Positions 1-11,416 of a DNA stretch of 64,000 nt are shown here, one piece after another. The notes under the pieces were generated by a model. That model saw only the letters and a list, made by a program, of their open reading frames with translations, did no database searches and was not told where the DNA came from. Source of the DNA: Trichobilharzia regenti (lineage: Eukaryota > Platyhelminthes > Trematoda > Strigeidida > Schistosomatidae); contig OX235264.1 of NCBI GenBank assembly GCA_944472135.2, positions 124,091,809 to 124,155,808 on the forward strand, written 5' to 3'. The position numbers were made by a program, and so were the translations under genes. Position 1 is the stretch's first letter. Every line of letters starts with the position of its first letter.

Positions 1-177
1 GCAACGAAACAACAACAAAACATCATTCTCTTCAAATGAATTTTAGTCAACATATTACAATGATAAATAAAATTCATTCACAGCACATCTATTGTAGCTC
101 AGAACACGGTTGGTACACAGAAACAAAACAGCTAATTCCACGCGTCGATAAATCAGTGCAGCCCACACATATTCATA

Positions 178-246
178 TACATCAATCTGTCTCTATACAT
201 TTATCCATCTGTCTATCCCTGTTCTATCTATCTAGCTGTCTATCTC
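178..246. repeat. degenerate CTAT/CTGT microsatellite
   Basis: Imperfect tetranucleotide runs (CTAT, CTGT, CATC) lie just before the first PLE fragment. Similar TCTA-type tracts occur at 2608-2632 and 26128-26175, next to R2 copies. Positions 1-177 show no recognisable gene. Confidence 0.6.
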
Positions 247-257
247 TCCGTGAAAAC

Positions 258-885
258 TCTATCATTTACTCTGTTGTAGGATAAGGAAAATGTATAGTTC
301 TGATTGCATCTATTCTGAACTTGACTGCTTGAAAGCCACACTCGCAGGAAACGGTTACCCTAACCGATTTATTGACAGAAAGATAAGAAGTCTAAACTGG
401 TCACTGACTCAGTTCTAAAGAAAGCTTTATTCATGAACTTGGAATTCAAAGGTGATCAAGCTTCAGATATGCTCAAAAATCGTCTCTCTCTCTGTGAATC
501 AATTAGTAAGACGTTCCCGAGCCGCAAATTGTTCTCTACCTCTCTAAAAGATAAGCTCCATCGTCTGGCCGCCTCCACGTACATCTACCAGTTCACCTGC
601 TCTTGTGGAGCAACGTACATTGGCCGTAGTCAGAGAACGCTGTCGACACGGATACGAGAACATATTCCAGCCTGGTTTTACAAGGGAGAAAGAAAATGTG
701 TGCGAAGCTCTATTCTGAAACATCTGATCGACTTCTGTCACTCGGTCAACCCTGACCATGATTTCAAGATCATATATAGAATTCATGCTAACTTCCCACG
801 TTTTCTTCGTCACAGACTTCTAAAGAAAGCTGAGGTCTTGGCAATTCATGACTTTAAGCCTGAGCTTTGTGTACAAAAGAAGTAA
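258..885 (+). pseudogene. PLE C-terminal region with GIY-YIG endonuclease, broken
   Basis: Only the end of the PLE polyprotein remains. Translation from 433 gives a GIY-YIG type nuclease with the CSCG zinc-knuckle-like pair, YIGRSQR and IREHIPAWF, ending LCVQKK. Compared with the intact copy there is a small deletion and frameshift near 383 and an in-frame loss of about ten residues near 512. In PLEs this domain nicks DNA for target-primed reverse transcription. No RT motifs remain, so this copy cannot move by itself. The antisense frame at 544-813 is a shadow. Confidence 0.85.
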
Positions 886-1171
886 GTACAATCCCTACTT
901 CTGCCTTAGCCGTACAGGGACAGACATTTGTTTATTTTGTTTATTAAGTTATTCTATGTACTTTTCCCTTATTACTTCGACTATTTTTATTAATACTATT
1001 ATTACTATTCTCACTCTGAATCTTTTCCACTTGACACAGTTGACATTTTAAACCCAAAATTATTCGTTCGTATACTTTTTATTTTTACAATCTTAAATTC
1101 TATCTTATCCAATTTCATACCATGTTACGTAACATTCAATATTCATCTACTAATCTTATAATTATGTGCCC

Positions 1172-1578
1172 TTCTATTTCACAGGTTCTCATCAGCTGCA
1201 GACTACCTGAAATTACAATGCTTATATAGATGACATTAACATACTTCAATGTTCGAGTGGTGGTAGAAAAGAGATACTATAAAATTGACGCATCTAAATG
1301 AAAGCATTACAATGTTTTTAGTTTAAGTTTTCATCATCAATTTATACGCTTTTAAAGTTGAAAAGAGGGGAAGGGGTAAGAGAGAAAACAGAACAAATTG
1401 ATTAACAGAACACTGTAGGCTTTATGTTCACATAGCAACTCAAGAGACAAAAACGGTTACAGTTTATGATATTAAGATTTGTTCAGTGAGTTGAGATCAC
1501 TGAATTAGATAACTAATCAAAATCAAAATTCTGTTACCAAGGGAGTGAGAGGTTAATCACACTCTCTTTCTGTATGCA
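1172..1578 (-). repeat. left inverted arm of PLE-B
   Basis: This arm is the reverse complement of about 1860-2268, with only scattered differences visible. It contains an inverted copy of the last ~15 codons of the PLE-B frame plus the 3' non-coding region. The region between the arms, 1579-1859, is the single-copy GIY-YIG part. Confidence 0.85.
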
Positions 1579-1905
1579 GAAGTCACCTCCAACTGCGTTT
1601 ATGAATTCACGTGCACTTGCGGGAGCAAGTACATTCGAAGGACAGAAAGAAGGGCTTCTATTCGGTTTTCTGAACATATTCCCAAAATCCTGTGCCTGAA
1701 AGGAAGCAGATATTCCCAGAGTGTGATCACCAGACACATTATTGATACCGGACATCTCGTAGAGATATCTAAGCCCTTCAAAATATTAAATAGACAAAGG
1801 ACAGCAAATTTACTACTATTTGCCGAAGCAATCGCAATCAAAAGACGTAAACCAGACTTATGCATACAGAAAGAGAGTGTGATTAACCTCTCACTCCCTT
1901 GGTAA
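1579..1905 (+). pseudogene. PLE-B GIY-YIG endonuclease fragment
   Basis: Translation in the frame of 1600-1905 gives about 100 residues: an F-CTCGSKYI start (the GIY-YIG region, with RR in place of GR), FSEHIPK, then RHIIDTGH and a C-terminus RKPDLCIQKE ending at TAA 1903. The order and spacing match the C-terminal domain of PLE-A (CSCG, YIG, REHIPAWF, LKHLID, PDLCVQKK), but the sequences differ widely, so it is a separate family. The frame has no start of its own and no RT domain. Confidence 0.8.
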
Positions 1906-2268
1906 CAGAATTTTGATTTTGATTAGTTATCTAATTCAGTGATCTCAACTCACTGAACAAATCTTAATCTCATAAACTGTAACCGTTTTCGTCTCTTGAG
2001 TTGCTGTGTGAACCTAAAAGCTAACACTGTTCTGTTAATCAATTTGTTCTGTTTTCTCTCTCACCCCTCCCCCTCTTTTCAACTTTAAAAGCGTATAAAT
2101 TGATGATGAAAACTTAAACTAAAAACATTGTAATGCTTTCATTTAGATGCGTCAATTTTATAGTATCTCTTTTCTACCACCACTCGAACATTGAAGTATG
2201 TTAATATCATCTATATAACCATTGTAATTTCAGGTAGTCTGCAGCTGATGATAACCTGTGAAATAGAA
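1860..2268 (+). repeat. right inverted arm of PLE-B
   Basis: Partner of the arm at 1172-1578. It holds the stop codon of the PLE-B frame and the 3' region up to a CAGCTGATGA box. A tail of about 70 bases (2269-2339) lies beyond the paired part and is absent from the left arm. Confidence 0.85.
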
Positions 2269-2639
2269 TGATATCATTTTATACTGCAAATTTCGTCTTC
2301 CTTCCTTTATCGAAATTTATCAAGGGAACCAAATGTACGAATTATGTACCCCTTTCCAAAATCTATACACCGTATATATTATTCTATATATGACAATAAT
2401 TATTTTGCCACTTAACAGTTAACTATGATTATAATCACAAATATTTTCATTGCTATTCATACTTTTATTATTTCATGTATTCACACCTTTGACCTAATTC
2501 TCTCACCGGATATAATTTCTTTATAAAACCATATATATACGATTGTACAACTTGATAATAAATTCGTTGTTGAAAAGGTCTCTTCGCTGAAAATTGTGTT
2601 CCCAATATATCTATCCATCTATCTACCTATCAACATCTC

Positions 2640-4500
2640 TCACGCTCCTTGACATTACCTAATGAATTATAGAGACCAGTTCAAATGAGGAGTACTCCTT
2701 TAGCTGTACTAATGCATAGATAGAATTCGTTATATCTTTTGTTGTATGAATCATTGAACAATGCTCACACAAAACATGTTGGGTATATGCATGTGACATA
2801 TCGTCATTTGATCAATGCACACAGAATGAATAGATGGGCATCCATGTTTCACTTCATTACACTAACTCATCTCTGTTGACACCCGATGATGAAAATGCTC
2901 AAGATAATAGGAGACGACAGAGAATCGCTGTTGAAATGATTCACAATTAGTATTGTGACCATGACAGAATATGTCACAGTTCAATAGCAATGAATTCCTC
3001 AAACTGAATGATTTCGTCACGCCACGATAACACTGTTTAAAATATAACTTGATAAATCATTCATTCGCATCAAGTAACAAGTTCTTCACTTTGATACTGA
3101 TATCAACCACACAATCAAGAACTTCCAATGTGTATGAATCGAATAATGAACAGGGAGAATTATATTCATGGTCTAAGTGTATGTATTGCTATGTGTGTAC
3201 ACAAAATTGTTTGATCAGTATCCCACATATTGGAAATTTATTGCCCCAGATGCTAATGATCCTCGTATTCGACTTCTTAAACAAGCATACAATTAACAGA
3301 TATCAGGAGAATCTTTCCCAATCAACCTGTGGAATTTGATAATGAAAAATAGCACCTCGCCTACGCCTCCTCGAATAAAGACACACAGTGTGAACCACAC
3401 ATGCAACCTTCAGAGATCAACATGGTCAAGAATCAAGTGATATTCATATCATCTTCACTTCAATGTAAGCGTGTTTCCCCCTCAAGCCAAAGCTTTTCTC
3501 ACATGGTGTCATTCAAATTCACGATGAAAATATTTGATCAGTACAAATAGCCTTAAGTTCACATTTACAATTGGTGAGAATCGATTGTGACTTGATTGGT
3601 GCATTTCAAATCGTGGACAGCTGTGCTGATTGATTTCACCAGTCACCAGTCACCAGTCTCCACTTCTCTCAATACACGCACACACATATCAAATGTGTCT
3701 CTGTGTCAGCATGAATGCGTAAGTTGGTGGGTGATAAGCAAGGTGGTATTAAATCGATGGAGTGAAGACCATCATGTATCATAGTGTGATAATCCGTATA
3801 CAGAGTAGTGAGAATGCTGTGGAATTTAACAACAATTAGATTGGTGATGTGTGCCGTCATCTTCGTGATCGAAGTGATCGTAGGGATTGCTGTTTTTGGT
3901 ACACGACGCTCTGACATTTGACCACAGTAAGTGATTCGAGGTCAACTAATTAACTAACTTACCGACTAACCAACCATTTCTGATATGAATTTATTGTGTT
4001 TTGAATGCATTCAACATCTTTCTTTTCCTCCATTTTACCAACAGGTCCCATGTGATTCCGTTAAATCAGGGGATAATCAGTGAAGCCGAAAATTGCATCA
4101 CCTGTATTTATATTCTATGTAGTGAACCAGATTTGAACATTGATTGTGATTATCTTTTCTTACACCGTGATATAATATTGATACTAATAAACATGTTCTC
4201 TTATTCACCTTGTTTTGCATACCGATTTCTGCTCACTGATATTTCGTTGACATCTTGTGGATGCGAATATTTAAAGGTGTATTGATACAGTAGAAGTTAT
4301 ATCTTTGAATCTCGATGTAGCGTCTCAGTGATAAGTGTGATTCAACGTATTCTGGATATGTTGTCCTGATGTACAGTGTCGAATCAGAGCAAGATCTCTA
4401 ATCACTGCCCTTTGGCTAATGTGAGTAGATTTATTAGTAGTCTGTATTTGTTGTCGACATTTTCGCCGTGTGTCGGACTTAAACTCTCCTAAAACTTACT
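2640..4500 (+). repeat. repeat family R2, copy a
   Basis: Long stretches recur at 43742-45060 (same strand) and, inverted, at about 18300-20900 and 25455-26180. For example, 3267-3336 matches 43748-43816 almost base for base. The unit contains the small two-exon gene described at 44269, here broken. No transposase, RT or terminal repeat is visible, so R2 looks like a duplicated genomic segment rather than a classical transposon. Confidence 0.75.
3814..4064 (+). pseudogene. R2 small two-exon gene, copy a, broken
   Basis: Aligned codon by codon with the gene at 44269-44528. Exon 1 begins at ATG 3814 and codes a hydrophobic segment (core AVIFVIEVIVGIAVF), but it meets a TGA at codon 36, before the donor GTAAGT at 3927. 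The acceptor lies at 4041-4044 (ACAG), and the TAA at 4062 keeps its relative place. AATAAA at 4186-4191 is conserved. The TATA position reads GTATTAAATC, a weakened box. The promoter, reading frame and exon 2 (a TGA at 4053) are all damaged, so I call it a pseudogene. The minus-strand frame at 3669-3917 is antisense to it. Confidence 0.5.
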
Positions 4501-4554
4501 CCGTAATAATTCAACTCAAAATCCACTGAAATTCATGGTGTAATAAGTAGATCC

Positions 4555-4705
4555 TTTACCTCGCTAAGCCAGAAATAAATCTGGTAAAGAGGAAAGGTTG
4601 GGCATGGGACTAGCAACCCCATCCTGTAAAATAAAAACTGCCACAGAAACTTTAAGCCACTAGCTTGGAGCCCTATGTTCCATGGGGAACGTGAAGGAAA
4701 AACAA
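4555..4705 (+). mobile_element. SINE body (type II) without its tRNA head
   Basis: The stretch starts CTTTACCTCGCTAAGCC and runs through AGCAACCCCATCCTGTAAA to CCATGGGGAACGTGAAGG. It recurs at 17390-17530, 24090-24250 and 46133-46285, where it follows a tRNA-like head. Here the head is missing, so the copy is 5' truncated. The middle part also resembles the SR2 leader near 49045-49100. Confidence 0.65.
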
Positions 4706-4716
4706 TAAAGAGGACA

Positions 4717-5925
4717 TTATAATGATGATAATAATAATAATAACGTTCTTTATTTCAATTCAGTACAAGTGTTACAGCGTGGAATTTTCAAAATTTGGTA
4801 CATTATTATATCGAATAACAGCAAAAACGATTATAAAGATAATATTACAGGATTGTGAATGGCAGTTTAATACTTGGTACTTGTAGTGACAGTGAAGTCA
4901 CATATATACAAAAAAAAATTGTAAATAATCATAATGTTAGTGGCTAAGATTGTCAGTTAATTGAGGTATTGTCAAGACAGATTACAAATACGAGATAACA
5001 AAAGAATAATAATAATGATGATGAAATCCTGTAACCAATCAACCATATCCCTATAAACCAATACTTGAATATCAATGCGATGCTCACTAGCGACTAGCCC
5101 TATTCTGGTAAGCAGTTAACTTGGGTTCCAGTGGGAAATCGTGACCACTAGGGTGCAGCAGGTCCGGTGTGAGGGCAAATACTCGCCAAAGATATTGGCT
5201 GGTGGTTGCGCTATATCGTGTATTGGCAGAAGTTGAAATTCATGGGAAATTGGATCAGGTCACAGTGGCCTAATGTTCTACGAACACTGAATTCTGGTTC
5301 TACTAGACGAGATACAGCAATGTCAACTAACGATGAAATCCTGTAACCAATAATAAGAATGTTAGTGGCTAAGATTGCCAGTTAATTGAGGTATTGTCAC
5401 CACAGATTACACATACGATAATTTTGCTCACAACATTGTAATCCGGAGGTTTCCTGCATAGCACTTTCGTTGTTGCATACAGCACAGCCGGGTCAAATAT
5501 AGTATCTTTGAATTCCTATCGAATATTTCGTACTGAATTCTGGTTCTACCAGATGAGATACAGCAAAGGGAGAGTTGATAATATTCGGGTTGCTGAGCAT
5601 CAGACAATATAGATTAGGTTCATTTCTCGCATAAGTTTAGATATCTGTCAACTAATTGATTGATAAGCTCTGTTAACAACTTTCAATACCCTTCTCAAAG
5701 TGTTGTAGTCCTCTGTCAGTAGACCAGGGAGGACAAATGATGGGGAGCATTAAAGCACAATAGGTAAGTTACATGAGTTAAAAAATTGTAAAAGTAGGGG
5801 TTGAGTGGTCCCAAATAGTTTTAGCTTCTTAATTTAGTAGCCTAGAAGGAATATTTTCTTAGAGATGGATGAAATATGAGATGACTAACGAAGAGAGGTC
5901 AGAGGAATTTTGTTTTGGACCTATT
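4717..5925 (-). mobile_element. CR1-clade LINE, 3' part, decayed
   Basis: Read on the minus strand, this resembles the end of the CR1 element at 35266-38596. 5570-5925 matches the RT C-terminal region of 35960-36220 with many changes, and 4732-4790 matches its tail, including a terminal ATA/ATT microsatellite and a TTTATTTCAATTCAGTAC motif. Between them is a 3' non-coding region with internal duplication: parts of 4918-5050 recur at 5335-5425, and 5285-5320 recurs at 5524-5560. The coding frame is broken. It belongs to a different CR1 subfamily from the long copy. Confidence 0.6.
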
Positions 5926-6759
5926 TTGTATTACAGTCTCTTCTATGCTTCAAGTATCGTGTGAATTAACTAGTCGTTGTAGATCAGGCTTATGTTCAAA
6001 GAAGAAGTCAACAGTCTGGCAGTTTGAGTGATTTACCACAAGACCATTTCGCCTATGATCAATCATGGAAACAGCTTGAAAAGAATGGTACTGATGAAGC
6101 AAATTTCAATACTGTTACTTCAGAGTGAACCGTTTTTGATTGCCAAATTAAAAGCGTTACTTGTCCGATGTAAATTGAAATATATCCTTAGGATAAAATT
6201 AGAATGTTGTTGTACTTGCTTTAGTAGAAAATAAAGAAGTTTTGTAGACAGGTGGCAGAGTTCGAACCATCAACCTCCTCATTACAATAATCTTGCATTT
6301 CACCAGGTGTACTGCTATCCTGATTGCCATTTCCTTGTGATGATCAAAGGTTATTCCCAAAATGTCCCAAATGTGACCAAGTGATGAGTAACTAGATTTC
6401 ATTTAAATGTCAATACGCCAAATGCTTGGCTACATTGCTTCCAATCACTTTCTGTCATACTGAGTTAGAAGGAGCAGAGCAGGTTGTCAACTCCTACTGA
6501 TAAGGCTGTCAAACCTGACTAAGTCGTTGTAATCAAGTGATTCCGCTTGGGAACCAAGTCGTAACGAAGATTTCCATTTCACTTGTTTTATCAACATCAG
6601 TTTATTATTTTGCGAGGGCCTTACCAATAAATATACTTGAAGGTTAGAAATCTCTAGTTAGCCTAAAATTATCATGAAATTTAACCTGTCACCTACATTT
6701 GATGAACATTAGTAATATATCTGGCCTTCATTAGACGCATTATTATATTTTTTATTATT
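5926..6759. other. no gene recognised
   Basis: Only short open frames without recognisable motifs. 6240-6320 has a GTTCGAACC stretch that resembles a Pol III B box on the minus strand, but no matching tRNA fold was found. Confidence 0.4.
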
Positions 6760-7740
6760 GTTTCCTATAGTTCCTAGAGGCACACAGGGCTTCAAACGTC
6801 CGTCTCTATTGCATTCGGTTCTCTGCCAACGTTTTCACCTGGCTCCACGTCTCCCCATATGCTTTCATCTCCTCTTCATATGACCTCCTCCGTGTGACTC
6901 AACCCTCGCAATGACAACCAAATCTCCGGGTTCCACTTGAGTGATGGCCTCGCGTGTGATGTCACTCATATGGGTGGTTTCTTTTCTCAGAATATGGCCA
7001 ATCTATCTCCATTTCTTCCTGCAAATTTGTTGCACAATCGGTCCTGATAGATTGGTTCCCTTGTAGAGATCCACGTTGTTGTTCCTTTCTGGATGCCTTC
7101 TGATCTTTAGTGATGTATTGAGTGAAGGTAGCTGTTGATAAAAGTGTGTAGTTTGTCCGAAGTACCCTTTGTGACATTGCGCTAAGTCTGTGATCCGTAT
7201 AGTGACCAGCACTGATTTCACATTGAGGATGAAAATCCGGATCTTATTTTTCATGATGAGTGCTGTTGATATCCAAAGACTTGAAATTGTTGAAGGATTG
7301 CCTTGCTTTCCCATTCTTCCTGCTTTGATATTATAATAAGTTTCGCCCACCTGTAGCTAAAACGATACATTCCATGTAGGTTGGTAGTTGAAGGAGTTTC
7401 TTTATTTCAGATTCCTCCTAATTATGCTGACTGATTGTTGTCTGTTGTTGTTGCTGCTGGTGATGTTGGCCAGGAATCTTCATCTTCACCTCTGTTTTCT
7501 CGTTGTTCATCTGAAGTCAAATCGACTCTGGATGCTTCTTTTATTCTCAACTTTTTGCTTTTCATTTGCATATCTTCCAGTTTCTGGAAAATCAAACGCT
7601 TACGTATTATTGGTAAAATCCTTATCCTCGAAGTTTTGTGTGGGTTCACTTTACGCCTGTATGCGTATACAAACATTAGATCAGTAGAAATCAACACGAT
7701 TGTTACTATGATAGCAGAATTGGTTGAATGAATTTCTGTT
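6760..7740 (-). pseudogene. SR2-like RTE reverse transcriptase, 3' end, broken
   Basis: The minus-strand translation shows the C-terminal part of SR2 in several frames: KLEDMQMKSKKL, a Gln/Thr-rich linker (TTTDNNQSA), then STALIMKNKIRIF, NVKSVL and ICRKKWR toward 6980. The order matches the better copies at 34494-35265 and 32675-33270. Frameshifts and stops divide it. The outer edge of the left palindrome arm (7403) falls inside this copy: SR2 sequence continues to about 6760 here, but stops abruptly at 13190 in the other arm. Confidence 0.75.
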
Positions 7741-7822
7741 GTGTGCATCACTCTGGTTTCCCCCACCCCCCAACTGAATGACTCAGGCTTCATTAATACA
7801 CAGGATTTGAAAGTGTATTGCC

Positions 7823-8008
7823 TTAAGTAGATAAGGAGGTAGTGTTTGTTGAGATGGAATGACCAGTGTTGAGAAAGTGTTTGATTACTGCATTACTTAG
7901 AGGGCCGTTGTTGCCATTTTTACGGCCTTGTTGGACCCTATAGACAAGAGGCGTGTTGAACGACCAGTGTACCTGGATTAATAGGAATGGGCGAACTGAT
8001 GCATGCAC
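7823..8008 (-). pseudogene. possible third PLE family, GIY-YIG C-terminal remnant
   Basis: The minus-strand frame has GRKNGNNGPLSNAVIKHFLNTGHSI. The segment VIKHFLNTGHSI lines up with VITRHIIDTGHLVEI of PLE-B and SILKHLIDFCHSV of PLE-A, which lie at the same place in their C-terminal domains. The nuclease core is not visible. An identical copy on the plus strand at 12593-12778 is in the right arm. The similarity is short. Confidence 0.4.
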
Positions 8009-8934
8009 ACATATCTCAAATTGATCTAGAGAAAAGATTAATTTATTTTCTCTACATCAATTCACCCGATTATAAAGTACATGAACTGCTGTATTTCTGT
8101 GTAAATTTCTATGTCGAAAATTTACTCCCCTTCAACTGCAATACAGTTTTCCATTTCAATGTTAAATATAATTATTGACTTCGAACACATTTGTGCGTAG
8201 GTGGTTAGGTGGTAGAATGTCTTCCGATAACTCAGGTAGTAGTTTAATTTCGATCCATACTCAACGTCCTTCTAAACCTCAACTAAATTATCAGTGTTAT
8301 TGTTAACCCCGTAAGAAGACCTGTCATCAACTATCAATCGAACTGTGTGGAAAGAACTTTGTCACTAGAATTTCAAAACTTGATGCCTTACGCTCCATTT
8401 GAGACTGAGGGAGAGCGGAAAAGTTAACATACACATTAGGAGTAAAAGAAATTGGTGAGATTACGGCATGAGATTAACCATATTCAGTTTCTTCACATGG
8501 TGGGGTTTTCGCAACAGCAGTATGCGTTTAGCACTTGTAGTCAGATTTGTGGAGATAAACGTTTTGTACCTAGGCAAGCTAGGAAACTCTGGTTCCAAAC
8601 CTCTAGCATGCATCGGCTAAGGCATCTCTAAGGATTTGAAAGGCGCGTGAATTTCTTTAGTCACTGAAGACCATGTGAACATAGCTCCTGACGATTCTCC
8701 ACTGACTTGTCGATCAGAATTCAAGTAAAAATCTTGAGGATGAATGCCCACCTCAGACAATTATCTGCTTCAGTTTGACCATTTGAGCAGAATATGAACC
8801 CTATCACTAACAGTTTATGTATTCAGAAAACAATTTGCACCAATATGGTGCTCTTCAGCAGTGTCTTCACACATTTCTATTTTAAATCATACATATAAGG
8901 TGTCTCACGGAAAGTATTCAACGACTTCTTTTCT

Positions 8935-9040
8935 TCGACTCCTCGACATTTCAAATGCCACACAATGCTTCAAGTTTGTGCTTTGAAGATTCAGTAGCAG
9001 TGGCGTTTTTCTTTACAGGATGGAGTGGCTAGAATCACAT
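8935..9040 (-). mobile_element. SINE body type II, decayed (left arm)
   Basis: The reverse complement carries CTAGCCACTCCATCCTGTAAA followed by an ACTGCTACTGAATCTTC stretch, the centre of the type II body seen at 46133-46285. Its mirror copy is at about 11562-11650 on the plus strand. No tRNA-like head is seen. Confidence 0.5.
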
Positions 9041-9186
9041 CTAATCTTCTATTTATACGGGGCTTACAACCACATAGTAAATAGGTGATGTAAAAGAGTG
9101 CGTCGTCTGATAAACAACACAAGCAAAGAAAAAAACCCATTCAGTTTATTCACTTTTATTTCGGGTCTGGTTGAATATATCCCAAA

Positions 9187-9208
9187 TTATATATATATAT
9201 ATATATAC
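9187..9208. repeat. TA microsatellite (left arm)
   Basis: Short TA dinucleotide run. The mirror tract at 11370-11412 is roughly twice as long, the clearest length difference between the two arms. Confidence 0.8.
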
Positions 9209-9429
9209 AATGGAAAGTAAAAGAGCTTAATTAGGATGCAAAATGTGGATATTATAGTAAATGTTGGTAAACAGTAGACTGGATTCCAAAAATAGGATAA
9301 ATAAGGAGCGCAATAAAAGAACAAATATTCAAAACTGATCACTCAGTATGCAGACAATACATTCGAAGTCATCTACAAACTCAAAAGAACCCACTCGAAA
9401 TCGGTAAGCTTGCGTATACCTTGCATTGC

Positions 9430-9642
9430 CTAGCGAGGCCTCAGCGATTCAGGTAGAAAACCCTGAATTATGCACACAGAAGAAAATTCTCCACCCCGTC
9501 CTTCTATTTTGAGAATAATTCCAAGTTCTTCTACTCTGTTATTAAGGCCTTTTTGAATGTTTGTACGACGTCTTAGCAACATCGTTTTCTTAACCAACCG
9601 TTTATTTGCTCTTCCTACCCATTCATAATTTATTTTGGGCAC
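9430..9642 (-). other. unassigned 70-codon open frame shared by both arms
   Basis: The frame begins ATG-Pro-Lys-Ile-Asn and is rich in basic residues (KRLVKK, LRRRTN); it is open for 70 codons. The identical frame is at 10940-11152 on the plus strand. I recognise no domain, signal or promoter. Identity in both arms reflects recent duplication and says nothing about coding selection. Confidence 0.2.
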
Positions 9643-9811
9643 GTGTCTCCATGCTCTTCTATTAACATCCTATTTTTCTGGGTGGCTTTCATATTTCGCA
9701 AGTCTTGTCAGTAATTACAAAACTTAACCCTCACGGAAGTTACAATTTTGATAATTCATCGTACTTTGGAAATATTTTGATGACGAAAACAATAACCGCA
9801 ACTGATTTTTC

Positions 9812-10771
9812 ATTTTGGTCGGAGGATTTCTTGATGAGCCATTGGAAAACCACCTAATAGTGGTAGTGGACAGCCAGATGTTTCGTACCACTGGTTTGGG
9901 ACACTCCAGAAGTACGCACCCACCGGGGTTCTAAGAGAAGACATTCCGGTTACTAGGCGAGCAATCTCGTAGACCATAAGGCCAATGTTACCCACAATTG
10001 ACAAATGTTAGAATTCACTGGCTGTCTGGCCGGCCATTGGATCGCGTCCCAGTGTTTAAATGGTTTACGGGCTTGTCAAATTTCTAACCGCCAAGTCGTG
10101 GGATAAAAATATAACGGTGGATGCATAGTAATGAGGATACCCAAGCTGAGAATCGGATACTTCAAGAGAATGATTCACATCTTTGCAGGTTGCAGTGTTT
10201 TCTATCCCACTACCCCCCGATTCACTTCCTACAATAAGAACAATGAGTGTGCTGTTAACCAAACCACTTGAAAGATTAAATTCACATGTTTCACAGCCTA
10301 CAATACTCTTTAGATCAAAGTACAATCCACACAAATAAGCGTTTGAATGCTACAATATGAATGATTTACAAAGGAGAGAGGTTACTCTACTAGGCATTCT
10401 ACTTGTCTCAAGTACTTCTTGTAAAAAATACTGACATTTTCTACGCTGAGTAAGAGAAAAGTGTTGATACTTCGAATAAAGTGTTTATTATTATAATTAT
10501 CTAAATTCTAATTACATTTTGCTTATAATAATAATAGTTATAATAATAATTGTGATCAACGAACATTGTATCACTCTATACCCTAGTAGTATTATTTCTA
10601 TTCTAAACATAAATAATGTGTTTAGAACACTTTCACCTTTGTACGCAGAAAGAAATCCAGGTTAGCCTATATATATGCACACATATATTCTATTGAGACA
10701 GTTAATATTTCATTCCAATAAGCCATTCCTGTTTTTCCTGTGCCATAAACAAAGCCGAATATGGCTTCTAT
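9812..10771. other. palindrome 1 spacer, no gene recognised
   Basis: About 960 bases between the arms. It contains AT-rich tracts at 10480-10560 and only short open frames without motifs. No tRNA, terminal repeat or retroelement domain was recognised. Confidence 0.5.
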
Positions 10772-11370
10772 AAAAATCAGTTGCGGTTATTGTTTTCATC
10801 ATCAAAATATTTCCAAAGTACGATGAATTATCAAAATTGTAACTTCCGTGAGGGTTAAGTTTTGTAATTACTGACAAGACTTGCGAAATATGAAAGCCAC
10901 CCAGAAAAATAGGATGTTAATAGAAGAGCATGGAGACACGTGCCCAAAATAAATTATGAATGGGTAGGAAGAGCAAATAAACGGTTGGTTAAGAAAACGA
11001 TGTTGCTAAGACGTCGTACAAACATTCAAAAAGGCCTTAATAACAGAGTAGAAGAACTTGGAATTATTCTCAAAATAGAAGGACGGGGTGGAGAATTTTC
11101 TTCTGTGTGCATAATTCAGGGTTTTCTACCTGAATCGCTGAGGCCTCGCTAGGCAATGCAAGGTATACGCAAGCTTACCGATTTCGAGTGGGTTCTTTTG
11201 AGTTTGTAGATGACTTCGAATGTATTGTCTGCATACTGAGTGATCAGTTTTGAATATTTGTTCTTTTATTGCGCTCCTTATTTATCCTATTTTTGGAATC
11301 CAGACAACTGTTTACCAAAATTTACTATAAAATCCACATTTTGCATCCTAATTAAGCTCTTTTACTTTCA

Positions 11371-11416
<46 letters not shown>

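Larger units (their letters stand above)
1172..2339 (+). mobile_element. second Penelope-like element (family B) nested in the first
   Basis: A 5'-truncated PLE of a different family sits inside the family A fragment. It is bounded by a near-identical 12-base direct repeat, AATTATGTGCCC at 1160-1171 and AATTATGTACCC at 2340-2351, read as a target-site duplication. It has an inverted copy of its own 3' end at its 5' side, then the end of the coding region, then the same 3' end in forward orientation. Inverted or tandem partial copies at the 5' side are typical of PLEs. No RT domain is present. Confidence 0.8.
258..2605 (+). mobile_element. Penelope-like element, family A, 3' fragment split by an insertion
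   Basis: Positions 258-1171 and 2340-2605 together match the 3' part of the long PLE at 27982-30611 and the tail of its inverted partner at 26832-26965. The match covers the end of the open frame, the T-rich 3' region and the final motif around TTCGCTGAAAA. The two pieces are separated by a second PLE at 1172-2339. The fragment lacks the reverse transcriptase core, so it is 5' truncated. The family is assigned by direct comparison with the long copy; the borders are by eye. Confidence 0.8.
7403..9811 (-). repeat. palindrome 1, left arm (~2.4 kb)
   Basis: Reverse complement of 10772-13190 over its whole length, with few differences by eye; position x pairs with about 20590-x. The arm holds an SR2 fragment, a PLE-like fragment (7823-8008), a SINE body (8935-9040), a TA microsatellite and a 70-codon open frame (9430-9642). 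The inner edge is at CTGATTTTT. The TA tract is about 20 bases shorter than in the right arm, so the two arms are not computational copies of one another. Confidence 0.9.

Noticed and set aside
2236..2266. Hammerhead-ribozyme-like CTGATGA...GAAA in the PLE-B ends (also the inverted arm near 1180-1200)
   Set aside because: PLEs can carry hammerhead ribozymes, and the two core boxes are present, but the eight bases between them do not form a convincing stem II in either arm, and stems I and III could not be drawn.
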